From the NCBI RefSeq assembly GCF_965118895.1, contig NZ_CBCPJJ010000024.1, forward strand, positions 62,001 through 126,000: 64,000 nucleotides of DNA, given 5' to 3'. Shown piece by piece: positions 34,298 to 43,730 of the stretch. The translations under genes and the position numbers were made by a program. Within the stretch, counting starts at the first letter, position 1. Each line of letters opens with the position of its first letter. The stretch comes from Rahnella inusitata_A (GTDB lineage: Bacteria > Pseudomonadota > Gammaproteobacteria > Enterobacterales > Enterobacteriaceae). The notes below the pieces were generated by a model. That model was not told where the DNA came from. It saw nothing but the letters and a program-made list of their open reading frames with translations, and searched no databases.

Positions 34298-34800
34298 GAG
34301 CATGCTCCTTAAATTATATTTCTTACTGGTAAAGTTAAAAGATGATTGATGAATTATTCACTGCGCGAGGCAATTACACTTTATAGCATGAAAAACACAA
34401 TGCGTAATAATAATCATAAAGTACAATAATGGTACTTTTAACCGCTATCTTCACAAAGAAAATAATCTATAATCACCAGAGAAATTAGCGCATTGCATTA
34501 GTAAAATAAAAATGGCCTTCCCCCAATATACAAATCCAGCAAGTGTGAATTTATTTCCTGTTGTGTGATAAAAAACTTAATCGAGTTTATCCTTCATGCC
34601 CCCGGGCCTCAGCATGGCATTTATCCGATCATGTTGATTTTCCGTAGTTCATCCCGCTCCGTTACTGACTGAGCGTTCATTGAAGTAAAAAGTAATCAGA
34701 GCATTATCTGTTACCTTATAGGAGAAAGGGAAAATTACACATACCTTAACCCTGAGGCTAAGGCTTGAAGATATATGTTTTATGATTTTTAGGTGAGCCA
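34298..34800. other. AT-rich spacer between two divergent genes
   Basis: About 500 bp without a convincing gene. AAAGTAC (34418-34424) and GTACTTT (34432-34438) form a 7-bp inverted repeat with a 7-base spacer, an operator candidate. CCTTAACC...GGCTAAGG (34744-34763) is a second imperfect inverted repeat 40 bases before the next gene. The low GC content suggests H-NS-type silencing or acquired DNA, an inference. Confidence 0.4.
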
Positions 34801-35436
34801 ATGAAATCCGTCAATGAGCCCGTCAAAAATGAAGCTGCAATCATCAAATTAATTAACATTTTTAAACGGAACGCTAAAGATGTGGATATTGAAGCAGAGG
34901 GTAAAGACTTTGATTTTGTAGAAAATGGCGAGTTACTCGTCTTGTTACTGTGTGAGGGGAAGATTGATATCTATAAAACCTCTGACAATTTACTCTATGC
35001 CTGTGCTATGGCGCCATTCATCTTAGGCATTGAGGGGTCTTTTTACCGATATGATTTTTACCGTTTCCGATTACATCACCATTGCATTGTAAAAACACTG
35101 ACGTTAAACCAGTGTATAGAATTGATCAGCGCGCATGATTTGATAAAAACGGTTCTCAATTACCAGGCTTATCTCAATGATTATACCGCCAGCAGAATTG
35201 AGCTATTAGTCAATAGAACCTCCTATGAAATGGTTCGCGGATTATTGTATGAGCTCGAAAGATTACCTCATGAAACCAGAATAAAAACCAGCATAATTAA
35301 TTATATAAAATATCGCAGTAACCTTTCAAAAAGCGGCATTGTCAGTATTATCTCTACCCTCCGCAAAGGCGGATATATCGAGGTCTGCAGAGGGAAACTA
35401 ATTTCAATTTCCCGAAAACTGCCTAAGAAATACTGA
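34801..35436 (+). CDS. IprA/YaiV-like Crp-type winged-helix regulator
   Basis: 211 residues. Degenerate cyclic-nucleotide-binding-like N-terminal domain (about 20-130) and a C-terminal winged HTH (about 150-205): YELERLPHETRIKTSIINYIKYRSNLSKSGIVSIISTLRKGGYIEV. The C-terminus resembles the HTH_46 domain of IprA/YaiV, known in Salmonella for effects on peroxide resistance. AGGTGA precedes ATG 34801. Lone gene in AT-rich DNA. Target genes unknown. Confidence 0.75.
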   Translation: MKSVNEPVKNEAAIIKLINIFKRNAKDVDIEAEGKDFDFVENGELLVLLLCEGKIDIYKTSDNLLYACAMAPFILGIEGSFYRYDFYRFRLHHHCIVKTLTLNQCIELISAHDLIKTVLNYQAYLNDYTASRIELLVNRTSYEMVRGLLYELERLPHETRIKTSIINYIKYRSNLSKSGIVSIISTLRKGGYIEVCRGKLISISRKLPKKY

Positions 35437-35448
35437 AATTTATTCCCT

Positions 35449-35471
35449 GCGCCGGAGAATGCCTCCGGCGC
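35449..35471. terminator. Stem-loop between convergent genes
   Basis: GCGCCGGAG (35449-35457) and CTCCGGCGC (35463-35471) form a perfect 9-bp stem with a 5-base loop, between the ends of the IprA-like and MipA genes. No long T run follows on either side. Confidence 0.6.
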
Positions 35472-35519
35472 TGAGCATAACAAAGTAGCGATTTTGTTAT
35501 GTCCGTTAACGAGGAAAAA

Positions 35520-36308
35520 TCAAAAATTGTATAAAATTGCCGCTGACGCCGTGGCCTGATTGCGGCGAAACACTATCGGGCTGTCTGCGGCGTGGTCGCC
35601 GAGCCAGGTATAGCCGCCAATCAACACGGTCGCCCAGTGAGGTGAAAACGTATGGCTCCAGGTGAGATCGGTATTGATGCCGTAGAATCCGCCGCCCGAC
35701 TGATAATGAGCGTAATCACTGCGTTCACTCTGTTTCTTATTCACACCATAAAACGTCTGCATATAGCGGCTGTCGCCAAACAGCGCTGCTGACTGCACCG
35801 CCACGGTATCCGTTTCATCCTGCCACGGGAGCAGCGTTAGCGAGGCCTGATATTGCCCGCCCTGCCCGTCGGTCAGCGGCAGTGTGGCTTTACCTTCCAT
35901 TGAGAACCAGCTCGTCGCCTGCCAGCCCACAGCGACAGACGTGTTGAGCGCCGCTTTTATGTTGCCCATGCCTTTCAGCTGTGTCGAGCCATCGCGCCAG
36001 ACAGAATCTTTCTCCGTCCGCCCGAGGCTGTATCCCAGCGTGTGCTCAAGATACAGCCCGTTATCACTTTGCAGATCGTAACCGACCCCTTTCATCCCGT
36101 CGAAGAAAAATGCGCCATCGCGCGCCTGAATGACTGGCGCGATTACGGTGTGACGTTTATCAGAACCGCTGTACTTTGGCGCATTCAGCGCGCCCACGCC
36201 CAGCGTGAAGCTCGACGACGGTGTGCTGCTGTCGTCAGCGTGCGCGACGGTCGTCGCCGCGGTGATTGCAAAGCATGTCATGTGCATGATCAATTTTCTG
36301 GTTATCAT
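35520..36308 (-). CDS. MipA/OmpV-family outer membrane protein
   Basis: 262 residues with signal peptide (cleavage near VAHA-DDS). The mature part has the MipA/OmpV beta-barrel pattern: FTLGVGALNAPKYSGSDKRHT, FFFDGMKGVGYDL, and the terminal aromatic in AAILYNF. E. coli MipA scaffolds MltA and PBP1B; many other members are channels or antibiotic-sensitivity factors. Divergent from the response regulator (128-bp gap), so it is a probable target of that two-component system. Confidence 0.88.
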   Translation of the reverse strand: MITRKLIMHMTCFAITAATTVAHADDSSTPSSSFTLGVGALNAPKYSGSDKRHTVIAPVIQARDGAFFFDGMKGVGYDLQSDNGLYLEHTLGYSLGRTEKDSVWRDGSTQLKGMGNIKAALNTSVAVGWQATSWFSMEGKATLPLTDGQGGQYQASLTLLPWQDETDTVAVQSAALFGDSRYMQTFYGVNKKQSERSDYAHYQSGGGFYGINTDLTWSHTFSPHWATVLIGGYTWLGDHAADSPIVFRRNQATASAAILYNF

Positions 36309-36436
36309 GAATTCCTCATTGCCCCATAGTGTTGACGGCCAGGAAGGGGTTCAGGGCACGTCTGAAGCAGAAAGTATGGAGAGGCAGTGTCAATAAACTG
36401 CTTGGGAATTATGAAGAAACTGTCAAGGTTGCCTTA

Positions 36437-37132
36437 ATGCAGACTAAACGAGTGTTGGTTATAGAAGATGATGCCGATGCGGCGGGCGTTCTTGAAGCCT
36501 ACCTGAAGCGCGAGAATTACGATGTGGCGGTCGCGGGCGACGGGCTGGCAGGGCTGGAAAAGGTGCGAAGCTGGAAACCTGATCTGATCCTGCTTGATGT
36601 GATGTTGCCCGGCATGAATGGTACAGAGGTGCTGTCGACCCTGCGGCGCACCAGCGATACGCCGGTAATTATGGTCACGGCAATGGGCGATGCACCAGAC
36701 CGGATCGGCGCGCTGCGCTACGGCGCAGATGATTATGTGGTCAAGCCTTATAACCCCGGCGAGGTGGTGGCGCGGGTGCAAGCGGTGCTGCGTCGCGCTG
36801 CTCCGAAATCCCGACAGGCTGATACTTTGCGCTGGCAAGGGCTGGAAGTGGATACCGAGTCGCTTACCGCGACGATAACAGAGCACTCAGGCCTGACAAA
36901 AACGCTGGAACTGACGCCGACAGAGTTCGCACTGCTGGTGATTTTGATGGGTGCTCCGACGCGGCCATTTACACGCCAACAGCTGCTGGAACGCTGCCTG
37001 CCGGAAAGCGAGGCGCTGGAGCGGGTGGTGGATACGCACGTCTACAATCTGCGGAAAAAACTGGAGTCAGCGGGTATCCCGAATGTGCTGATTAACGTAC
37101 GCGGTATCGGTTACAGGTTCAGACAGCCATGA
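36437..37132 (+). CDS. OmpR-family response regulator
   Basis: 231 residues. Receiver domain with acidic pocket DDAD near the N-terminus, phosphoacceptor D54 (LILLDVMLPGMNG) and K103 (DDYVVKPY). C-terminal winged HTH with ELTPTEFALLVIL and VVDTHVYNLRKKLE...IRGIGYRF-type signature. Overlaps the kinase gene by four bases. Resembles BaeR/AdeR. The downstream RND pump and divergent MipA gene are likely targets. Start at ATG 36437 puts the receiver at the usual position; no strong binding site is seen there. Confidence 0.9.
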   Translation: MQTKRVLVIEDDADAAGVLEAYLKRENYDVAVAGDGLAGLEKVRSWKPDLILLDVMLPGMNGTEVLSTLRRTSDTPVIMVTAMGDAPDRIGALRYGADDYVVKPYNPGEVVARVQAVLRRAAPKSRQADTLRWQGLEVDTESLTATITEHSGLTKTLELTPTEFALLVILMGAPTRPFTRQQLLERCLPESEALERVVDTHVYNLRKKLESAGIPNVLINVRGIGYRFRQP

Positions 37133-38304
37133 AACAGCAACAACATCAGTCCCTCTGGCGCTGGATCTGCGTCCGCGTCCTGACGCTGGCGATAGGATCG
37201 GTGATCCTGATAGCCCTGTGCATGTGGCTGCGGTTTGTCATCCAGAATCTGTGGATCCTCCACCATATGCCACCGGCGCTGAGAGAGGAATTTGCGCTTC
37301 TGCGCCAGCAACCGGCGCTCAATCTGGCGCGTTTTCATCAGATAGTCGATGAGCGCTGGGGCATAAGCTATTCGGATCCAAGTATTGCGTCATCGGACTG
37401 GATCACCGTCGGGGTGCTGGTGGTCATCGTCATTCCGTTTATCGTCGTGTTTGGATTACGATCCGCGCGGCCGCTTTCAGCGCAGGTAAGCCGTCTGGCA
37501 ACCGCCGCCGGTGCCGTGGCGCGGGGAGAATTCAGCACCCGTGCCGAACAGATACAAAAGGCACCCACCGAGCTTATCCAGCTGACGGAAAACTTTAATG
37601 CCATGACCGGACAGCTGGAACGCTACGATCGTGAGCTACGTGCCTCGCATGTCGCCATGGCCCATGAACTGCGTTCACCGCTCACGGCTGCCATCGGGCG
37701 TTTGCAGGGCATGATCGACGGCGTCTTCGAGCCGGAACCTCAGCAACTCAACATGGTGATGAAGCAGCTTCAGCACCTAAGTCGTCTGACGGATGAACTT
37801 CACCTGCTCTCACTGGCGGATGCCGGTCAGCTTTCTCTGAACAAAAGCACGCTCGATCTGACAGAACTGTTGCAGGAACGCGCCGTCTGGCTGAAACCGC
37901 AGGCAGAAGCGGCGGGCATGGCGATTGAAATCCTCCCGCTGCGGCCCTGCTTGTACCTCGGCGATCCTTTCCGACTGGCGCAGGTGTTCACCATCCTGAT
38001 GGAGAATGCGCTGCGCTATGCCGCCGAAGGGAAACGTCTGAAGGTCGAGATCCGGACGTTGCTGGGAGGACAGGAAATTATTTTTCGTGATTTCGGCCCC
38101 GGCGTGCCCGGTGACTTTTTACCGGGCATGTTTGAACGCTTCACCCGCGCTGAGTCTTCCCGTGCCCGCCATTCCGGCGGCAGCGGGCTGGGGCTGTCCA
38201 TCGCGCGGGCGATTTGTGTGGCGCACGGCGGCACGCTTCGCGCCTCGCTACCGGAGAGCGGCGGGCTGCAACTGACCGTGTTTCTTCCTGCTGTAGAGTT
38301 CTGA
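37129..38304 (+). CDS. Sensor histidine kinase
   Basis: 391 residues. Membrane helices at about 14-38 and 92-111 bracket a short periplasmic sensor of about 50 residues, then HAMP, HisKA with H179 (MAHELRSPLTAAIGR) and HATPase_c with the N box ENALRYA and G boxes FGPGVPGDF and GGSGLGLSIA. Partner of the preceding regulator. The small periplasmic loop suggests sensing of membrane or envelope stress, as in BaeS/AdeS-type kinases; the signal is not known. Confidence 0.92.
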   Translation: MKQQQHQSLWRWICVRVLTLAIGSVILIALCMWLRFVIQNLWILHHMPPALREEFALLRQQPALNLARFHQIVDERWGISYSDPSIASSDWITVGVLVVIVIPFIVVFGLRSARPLSAQVSRLATAAGAVARGEFSTRAEQIQKAPTELIQLTENFNAMTGQLERYDRELRASHVAMAHELRSPLTAAIGRLQGMIDGVFEPEPQQLNMVMKQLQHLSRLTDELHLLSLADAGQLSLNKSTLDLTELLQERAVWLKPQAEAAGMAIEILPLRPCLYLGDPFRLAQVFTILMENALRYAAEGKRLKVEIRTLLGGQEIIFRDFGPGVPGDFLPGMFERFTRAESSRARHSGGSGLGLSIARAICVAHGGTLRASLPESGGLQLTVFLPAVEF

Positions 38305-38312
38305 CTTTTGGG

Positions 38313-38345
38313 GACGGGTGATAAAAATCGCCCGTCTTGCATTTT
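38313..38345 (+). terminator. Intrinsic terminator after the two-component operon
   Basis: GACGGGTGAT (38313-38322) and ATCGCCCGTC (38327-38336) pair with one mismatch around a 4-base loop, followed by TTGCATTTTTC. It separates the kinase gene from the RND operon, implying the pump has its own promoter in 38346-38418. Confidence 0.75.
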
Positions 38346-38418
38346 TCTTGATGAAACATACAGGGAATCTGGACACATCCCGGATTGAATAGCGTCATCT
38401 CAATTCAGGAACCGGGTC

Positions 38419-39561
38419 ATGAACGACACACTCACCGATTACGCCAGACAGGCTATCCATCACCTTGCGGCGTCGCACCGTCTGCGCGCCCTGTCCTTTT
38501 TGTTAATACTGCTCCCCGTGGCGCTGGCGCTCGTCGCCTGTCATGACAAAGAAAAACCGTCCGCCGCCCCAGCGCGTCCGGTGCGTTTTGTCATCGCGTC
38601 CGCGCCTTCCTCCGCCAGCGTCGTTGTGCAAACCGGCGAAATCCGCGCCCATGATGATGTCACACTGAGTTTTCGTCAGGATGGCCGCCTTCTGAGCCGT
38701 GCGGTTGACGTCGGCGATCGGGTTCACGCCGGGCAACTGCTGGCGACGCAGGAGAGCGATACCAGCCAGAATCAGCTCACCAGCGCCCGTGCCGATCTGG
38801 ACAGCGCCCGCGCCGCAGAACGCGTGGCCGCGCTAAACCTGCACCGCATGAAACTGCTGATGCCACAGGGCGCAATATCCCGTGCGCAGTTTGATACCGC
38901 ACAGTCCGACTGGCAGGCGGCGCTTTCACGCCGTCAGAGCAGTGAATCCAGCCTGAAAACCGCGCAGGATACGCTGGCATGGACGCGTCTCAACGCGCCG
39001 GACGACGGCGTGATCACCACCGTCAATGCGTCCGCCGGTCAGGTGGTGAGCAGCGGTCAAAGCGTGATGACGCTGGCGGCCAGCAACGGCCGCGATGCGG
39101 TGTTCAACGTTGCCACGCCACACACGTTCGCCCAAAGCAGCACCGGACAAGTGACGGTGTCACTGCTATCCAATCCTGCCGTTCAGGCCACTGGCCATCT
39201 TCGTGACATCAGCCCGCAGGCCGATGCGCAAACCCGCACATGGCGTGTACGCGTTACGCTGGACAATCCGCCCGATGCACTGGCGTTGGGTGCCAGCGTT
39301 CAGGGCACATGGCCGCAATCCGGCCAGACCATGATTGCGCTGCCCGCCTCCGCACTGACGCGCAACGGTGATAAACCGGCGGTGTTCGTGGTGGACAAAC
39401 CGAACCAGCGATTACAACTGCGCGAGGTGACGCTGGGACGGTTTACCACCGAGGATATTTATGTGACGGCGGGGATCCGCGCCGGTGACGCGGTTGTGAC
39501 GGCCGGCGTGAGTAAGCTGCGTCAGGGTGAAAAAGTGATCGCGCAGGAGCCTAACCCATGA
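38419..39561 (+). CDS. RND efflux periplasmic adaptor lipoprotein
   Basis: 380 residues. An unusually long N-leader (about 25 residues) precedes the hydrophobic stretch and lipobox LVAC (Cys about residue 41). Alpha-hairpin and lipoyl halves are visible in DVGDRVHAGQLLATQESD and RLNAPDDGVITTVNASAGQVV. Overlaps the pump gene by four bases. It links the transporter to an outer-membrane channel encoded elsewhere. Only one adaptor is present, whereas Pseudomonas TriABC uses two. Confidence 0.92.
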   Translation: MNDTLTDYARQAIHHLAASHRLRALSFLLILLPVALALVACHDKEKPSAAPARPVRFVIASAPSSASVVVQTGEIRAHDDVTLSFRQDGRLLSRAVDVGDRVHAGQLLATQESDTSQNQLTSARADLDSARAAERVAALNLHRMKLLMPQGAISRAQFDTAQSDWQAALSRRQSSESSLKTAQDTLAWTRLNAPDDGVITTVNASAGQVVSSGQSVMTLAASNGRDAVFNVATPHTFAQSSTGQVTVSLLSNPAVQATGHLRDISPQADAQTRTWRVRVTLDNPPDALALGASVQGTWPQSGQTMIALPASALTRNGDKPAVFVVDKPNQRLQLREVTLGRFTTEDIYVTAGIRAGDAVVTAGVSKLRQGEKVIAQEPNP

Positions 39562-42500
39562 GCCCGCGTTCCCTCAAAGAGACGTTCAACCTGTCAGGCT
39601 GGGCGCTGAACCATCAGCAGCTGATGATCTTCTTCATGCTGCTGATCATGGTGGCGGGCGTGATGAGCTACGAAAATCTGCCGCGCAACGAAGACCCCGC
39701 ATTCACCATCAAAACGGCGGTGGTCTCGGCACAGTGGCCGGGGGCGAATGTACAGGATACGGTAAACCTGCTGACCGATCCGCTGGAGAAAAAGCTCCAG
39801 GAAACGCCGCATCTGGACTACGTGCAGAGCGAAACGCGTAGTGGTCAGACCCTCATTATGATCAATCTGCGTGATGACACACCGCCCGCCGCCGTCGCAG
39901 ATGTCTGGTATCAGGTGCGTAAAAAAGTGCAGGACATCAGCCCGGCGCTGCCACAGGGCGTTCAGGGCGTCTCGGTCAATGACGAATTCGCCGATACCTT
40001 TGGCACAATCTATGGTTTTACTGCCGACGGTTACACGGCGCGGCAGCTGCGTGACCGTGTGGAGGATATCCGCCGCAGCCTGATGTCGCTGCCGGACATT
40101 GGTAAAGTTAATCTTATCGGCGTGCAGGAAGAGCAGATCGTTATCGCGTTCTCACCCCGTCAGCTGGCCGGAATGGGGATCGACCTGCAACAGGTGACCG
40201 ATGCTCTGAAAGCGCAAAACGCCGTCGTACCCGCCGGGACGTTGCGCGGTGATAAAGAGAATATCGCCCTGCGGGTCAGTGGTGCATTGAACTCGGAAGA
40301 AAGTCTGCGAGCGGTGACGTTGCATATCGCGGGTCGCTACATTCCGCTGACCGATATCGCTACCATCCGCCGCGAGAGCCAGACGCCGCCTGCCCTCGCC
40401 TTTCGCGTCAACGGTCAGCCCGCTCTGGGTCTGGCAATTTCGATGGCGGCCACCGGCAATATGACCGATTTCGGTAAAGCGGTTAATCAGCGGATGACGA
40501 ATATCGGCAACCGTCTGCCGAACGGCATCGCGATGACCAAAGTGGCGGATCAATCCGCCGTGGTGCAGCAGGCGGTCAGCGGCTTTCTCAGGGTGCTTCT
40601 GGAAGCGATTGCTATCGTGCTGGCGGTGTCTTTCGTCTCACTCGGGATGCGTGCGGGTCTGGTGGTCGCGGCGGCGATCCCGCTGGTGCTGGCAATGACT
40701 TTCACCGGCATGATGCTGGCGGGCATCGGCCTGCAACGGATCTCACTCGGCGCGCTGATCATTGCGCTCGGGCTGCTGGTTGATGATGCCATGATCACCG
40801 TTGAAGCAATGGTTTCGCGGCTCGAAGCCGGTGACACCCGCTGGCGCGCAGCCACGTATGCGTTTGAAACCACGGCCTTCCCGATGCTTACCGGCACACT
40901 GGTAATGATCGCCGGGTTTATTCCGGTCGGGTTCGCCGCCTCAAGCGCCGGGGAATACTGTTTATCGCTGTTCGCCGTGGTGCTCATTTCACTGCTCAGT
41001 TCATGGGTGGTAGCGATCCTCTTTTCCCCGCTGATGGGCACCTGGTTGCTTTGCGGCGAGAAAACGCATCAGCACGCTGAACCGGGAAAAGTGCTGAGGT
41101 TTTATCAGGCCATATTGCTGTCAGTTCTGCGTCATCGCCTTTTCACCGTGGTTGGCGCAGTCACGGCACTGCTTATCGCCCTGTGGGGAACCACATTTAT
41201 GCAAGGCGAATTCTTCCCGGCGTCCGACCGCCCCGAGTTACTGGTCAGCCTGACGTTACCGGGCAACGCGTCGCAGACTGAAACGGCGCGCCAGACTGAA
41301 AAACTGGAACAGGCATTGCGCAAAAATCCTGACGTCGATCACTTCTCCAGTTACGTAGGCGGCGGTGCCATTCGCTTTTATCTGCCGCTCGACGTGCTGA
41401 CCGATAATGAAAATACCGCACAACTGGTGGTGGTCGCTAAAAATCTGGAAGCGCGTGACCGCGTCCGGGAACAGCTTGACAGCCTGCTGGCAAGCAACTT
41501 CAGCGCACTGACCACGCGGGTTTCACCGCTGGAGCTTGGGCCACCGGTCGGCTGGCCGGTGAAGTATCGCGTCAGCGGGTCAGATTATGAAAGAGTCCAG
41601 AAGATCGCCCGCCAGTTGGCGGCGATCGTCGGTGATAATCCGGGCGCGCGGGAGGTTAATCTCACCGCCGGAGAACCGGAGCGCGCCATTACCATGAACG
41701 TCAGCCAGACCGCCGCGCGCGCAGCTGGCGTCTCTTCAGAAACGCTGGCGGAGACGCTTAACACGCTCTATTCGGGGAGCACGATCACCACGGTGCGGGA
41801 TCGCAACCGTCTGGTGGATGTGGTGATGCGCGGCAACGACCCCGAGCGGCAGGATATCGCAACGATTTCCCGCATGATGCTGACCACGTCCGGCGGCGAC
41901 AAAATTCCGCTGGAACAGGTCGCGACGCCGCAATGGGGTCTGGAGGAGCCGGTGATCTGGCGGCGACAGATGCTGCCGTTTATCACCGTCCAAACCGATC
42001 TGGCACCGGGGCTACGGGCGGAAACCTTGTCGCAGCAGCTTGCACCGCAGGTGGCGCGCTTGCAGGCGTCACTGCCCCCCGGTTATCAGATTGAAGAAGG
42101 CGGCACGGTGGCAGAATCAAACAAAGGCAACAGTTCGGTGTATGCAATGCTGCCGCTGACGCTGTTTGCCATGCTGATCCTGTTGATGATCCAGCAACAG
42201 CGTTTCTCCCGCATGTTGCTCGCCTTGCTCATGGCGCCCTTTGGCCTGATCGGCATTGTGCTGGCGATGTTACCCACCGGCACGCCGATGGGCTTCGTCG
42301 CCCTGCTGGGTGTCATTGCGCTGGCAGGAATGATAATCCGTAACGCGGTGATCCTCATCAGCGAGGTGGATAACAACAGCAGCGCGGGCATGACGAACAA
42401 TAAGGCGATCGTCACCGCCGCCGTACACCGCGCACGCCCAATCGTCCTCACCGCCTGCGCCGCCATCCTCGGAATGATCCCCATTTCCCACCAGGTATTC

Positions 42501-42644
42501 TGGGGCCCGATGGCCTTTGCAATTATCGGCGGGCTGATCATCGCCACGCTGGTTACCCTGACGGTCCTACCAGCGGCGATGAGTCTGGTGATGGCTATCG
42601 GTGATAAATACAAGAAAAGCGTTAGTAATGTTAATTACCACTAA
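39558..42644 (+). CDS. RND efflux transporter permease, TriC-like
   Basis: 1028 residues, 12 membrane helices with two large periplasmic loops. Begins with FNLSGWALNHQQLMIFFMLLIMV and SYENLPRNEDPAFTIKTAVV, the pattern of TriC-like pumps rather than AcrB. The proton-relay Asp pair is in LGLLVDDAMITVEAMVSRLE (about residue 411). Downstream of a matched two-component system and adaptor. Likely exports biocides, detergents or envelope-damaging compounds; substrate unproven. Confidence 0.9.
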   Translation: MSPRSLKETFNLSGWALNHQQLMIFFMLLIMVAGVMSYENLPRNEDPAFTIKTAVVSAQWPGANVQDTVNLLTDPLEKKLQETPHLDYVQSETRSGQTLIMINLRDDTPPAAVADVWYQVRKKVQDISPALPQGVQGVSVNDEFADTFGTIYGFTADGYTARQLRDRVEDIRRSLMSLPDIGKVNLIGVQEEQIVIAFSPRQLAGMGIDLQQVTDALKAQNAVVPAGTLRGDKENIALRVSGALNSEESLRAVTLHIAGRYIPLTDIATIRRESQTPPALAFRVNGQPALGLAISMAATGNMTDFGKAVNQRMTNIGNRLPNGIAMTKVADQSAVVQQAVSGFLRVLLEAIAIVLAVSFVSLGMRAGLVVAAAIPLVLAMTFTGMMLAGIGLQRISLGALIIALGLLVDDAMITVEAMVSRLEAGDTRWRAATYAFETTAFPMLTGTLVMIAGFIPVGFAASSAGEYCLSLFAVVLISLLSSWVVAILFSPLMGTWLLCGEKTHQHAEPGKVLRFYQAILLSVLRHRLFTVVGAVTALLIALWGTTFMQGEFFPASDRPELLVSLTLPGNASQTETARQTEKLEQALRKNPDVDHFSSYVGGGAIRFYLPLDVLTDNENTAQLVVVAKNLEARDRVREQLDSLLASNFSALTTRVSPLELGPPVGWPVKYRVSGSDYERVQKIARQLAAIVGDNPGAREVNLTAGEPERAITMNVSQTAARAAGVSSETLAETLNTLYSGSTITTVRDRNRLVDVVMRGNDPERQDIATISRMMLTTSGGDKIPLEQVATPQWGLEEPVIWRRQMLPFITVQTDLAPGLRAETLSQQLAPQVARLQASLPPGYQIEEGGTVAESNKGNSSVYAMLPLTLFAMLILLMIQQQRFSRMLLALLMAPFGLIGIVLAMLPTGTPMGFVALLGVIALAGMIIRNAVILISEVDNNSSAGMTNNKAIVTAAVHRARPIVLTACAAILGMIPISHQVFWGPMAFAIIGGLIIATLVTLTVLPAAMSLVMAIGDKYKKSVSNVNYH

Positions 42645-42765
42645 TGAGATATTATTAGTTATCCAAATAATACTAATCGCTATCATCATTTCAATGATTA
42701 TATTTTAAGTATGTTTGATTGTGAAATGACAACCTGGATCAACTCTTGTTATTAATATAAGAATA

Positions 42766-42798
42766 ATATAACCCTCTCATTGAGTGAGAGGGTTATAT
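42766..42798 (+). promoter_or_regulatory. Perfect stem-loop sequestering the toxin ribosome binding site
   Basis: ATATAACCCTCTCA (42766-42779) and TGAGAGGGTTATAT (42785-42798) are perfectly complementary over 14 bp with loop TTGAG. The right arm contains the Shine-Dalgarno GAGAGGG (42786-42792) of the gene starting at 42801. No T run follows, so it is not a typical terminator. It would block translation unless melted or bound. Confidence 0.75.
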
Positions 42799-42800
42799 GA

Positions 42801-43730
42801 ATGAAGGATGAATTAGGCAGGGGGAAAGCACCCGATGAACTCAGGCAAACCAGCACGGCAGCGGGCTATCTGGGTGATTACCTGCGCGGTAATGTGCCGG
42901 TAAATCAGCTGATACCGCAGCATGAATATATTCTCGATACTTTAGGGCTGGAGTCGGTGTTTGAGAAAAATACCACGCATATCATGTTGCTCACACTGGA
43001 GGAAGCCGATGCCGTGCTCAACCAGTTACTGGTTTCCGTGGATCCTATCGCCACCTATGCAGGAAATATTAATGATACCTACGGTGGTATTAAAAACATT
43101 CGGAAACTGACCACGTATTATAACAGCTCGCAGCAGCTGATTTTTCGATTTAAGAGTTTAGGCATTAAAGCCTTTATCTATAAGTATAAGGGGATCGAGT
43201 ATGTCAAAATCACGGGCAGAGCCGGGATCCGTCGTATCCTGAAAGGCACCCGCTACGCTATCAATAATCCGCAAATACTAGAGTTAGGTATCGGCACCGC
43301 CGGGAAAGATGCCGGGATCATCAGCGGCGCTCGTTTTTGCATCTGGTTCTCTTTAGCGTATCGCACGATAGAACTGATTTTTGAAAATAATTATTCCGTA
43401 GTAGATTTCGTCGGGAATATTACTATGGATATGGCGAAAGTGATTGTAACTGTTTTTGTGGCAAAAATACTTTTGGCAGCAGGGATAGGATTTGCAACTG
43501 TAGTCTCTTCGACGCTACCGTTGGCTGCTGGAATAATCCTCGTTATAGTAGTAGGAGTATTCATCACATTTACTCTTGACTATGTTGACAAGAAATATAA
43601 ATTATCTGAAAAATTAAAGGAACTTATCAGAGAAGGCATGATTGAAAGGCAAAAAATAGAAAAATGGAACTCAAAGAATTGCTCCCCGTTAATAAACCCA
43701 ATGAGTTTGGGTAATTTATATGTCAGGTAA
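42801..43730 (+). CDS. Putative membrane-targeting toxin with YafU-like C-terminal domain
   Basis: 309 residues. N-terminal half soluble and of unknown type. Then hydrophobic segments at about 173-194 and 211-258: VIVTVFVAKILLAAGIG, then ATVVSSTLPLAAGIILVIVV, a hairpin-like pair. A charged tail follows (YKLSEKLKELIREGMIERQKIEKW). The region from about 198 to 300 closely resembles, from memory, E. coli YafU, an orphan fragment-like inner-membrane protein. Four downstream membrane paralogues start inside its 3' end (11-base overlap), and a convergent hcp gene lies beyond, suggesting a type VI effector that depolarises membranes. No PAAR, Rhs, MIX or Hcp domain is seen. Its toxicity is inference. 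Confidence 0.65.
   Translation: MKDELGRGKAPDELRQTSTAAGYLGDYLRGNVPVNQLIPQHEYILDTLGLESVFEKNTTHIMLLTLEEADAVLNQLLVSVDPIATYAGNINDTYGGIKNIRKLTTYYNSSQQLIFRFKSLGIKAFIYKYKGIEYVKITGRAGIRRILKGTRYAINNPQILELGIGTAGKDAGIISGARFCIWFSLAYRTIELIFENNYSVVDFVGNITMDMAKVIVTVFVAKILLAAGIGFATVVSSTLPLAAGIILVIVVGVFITFTLDYVDKKYKLSEKLKELIREGMIERQKIEKWNSKNCSPLINPMSLGNLYVR

Noticed and set aside
42766..42798. Reading the stem-loop as the terminator of the RND pump operon
   Set aside because: It is AT-rich at the base, has no T run after it, is 120 bases from the pump stop, and contains the next gene's binding site.
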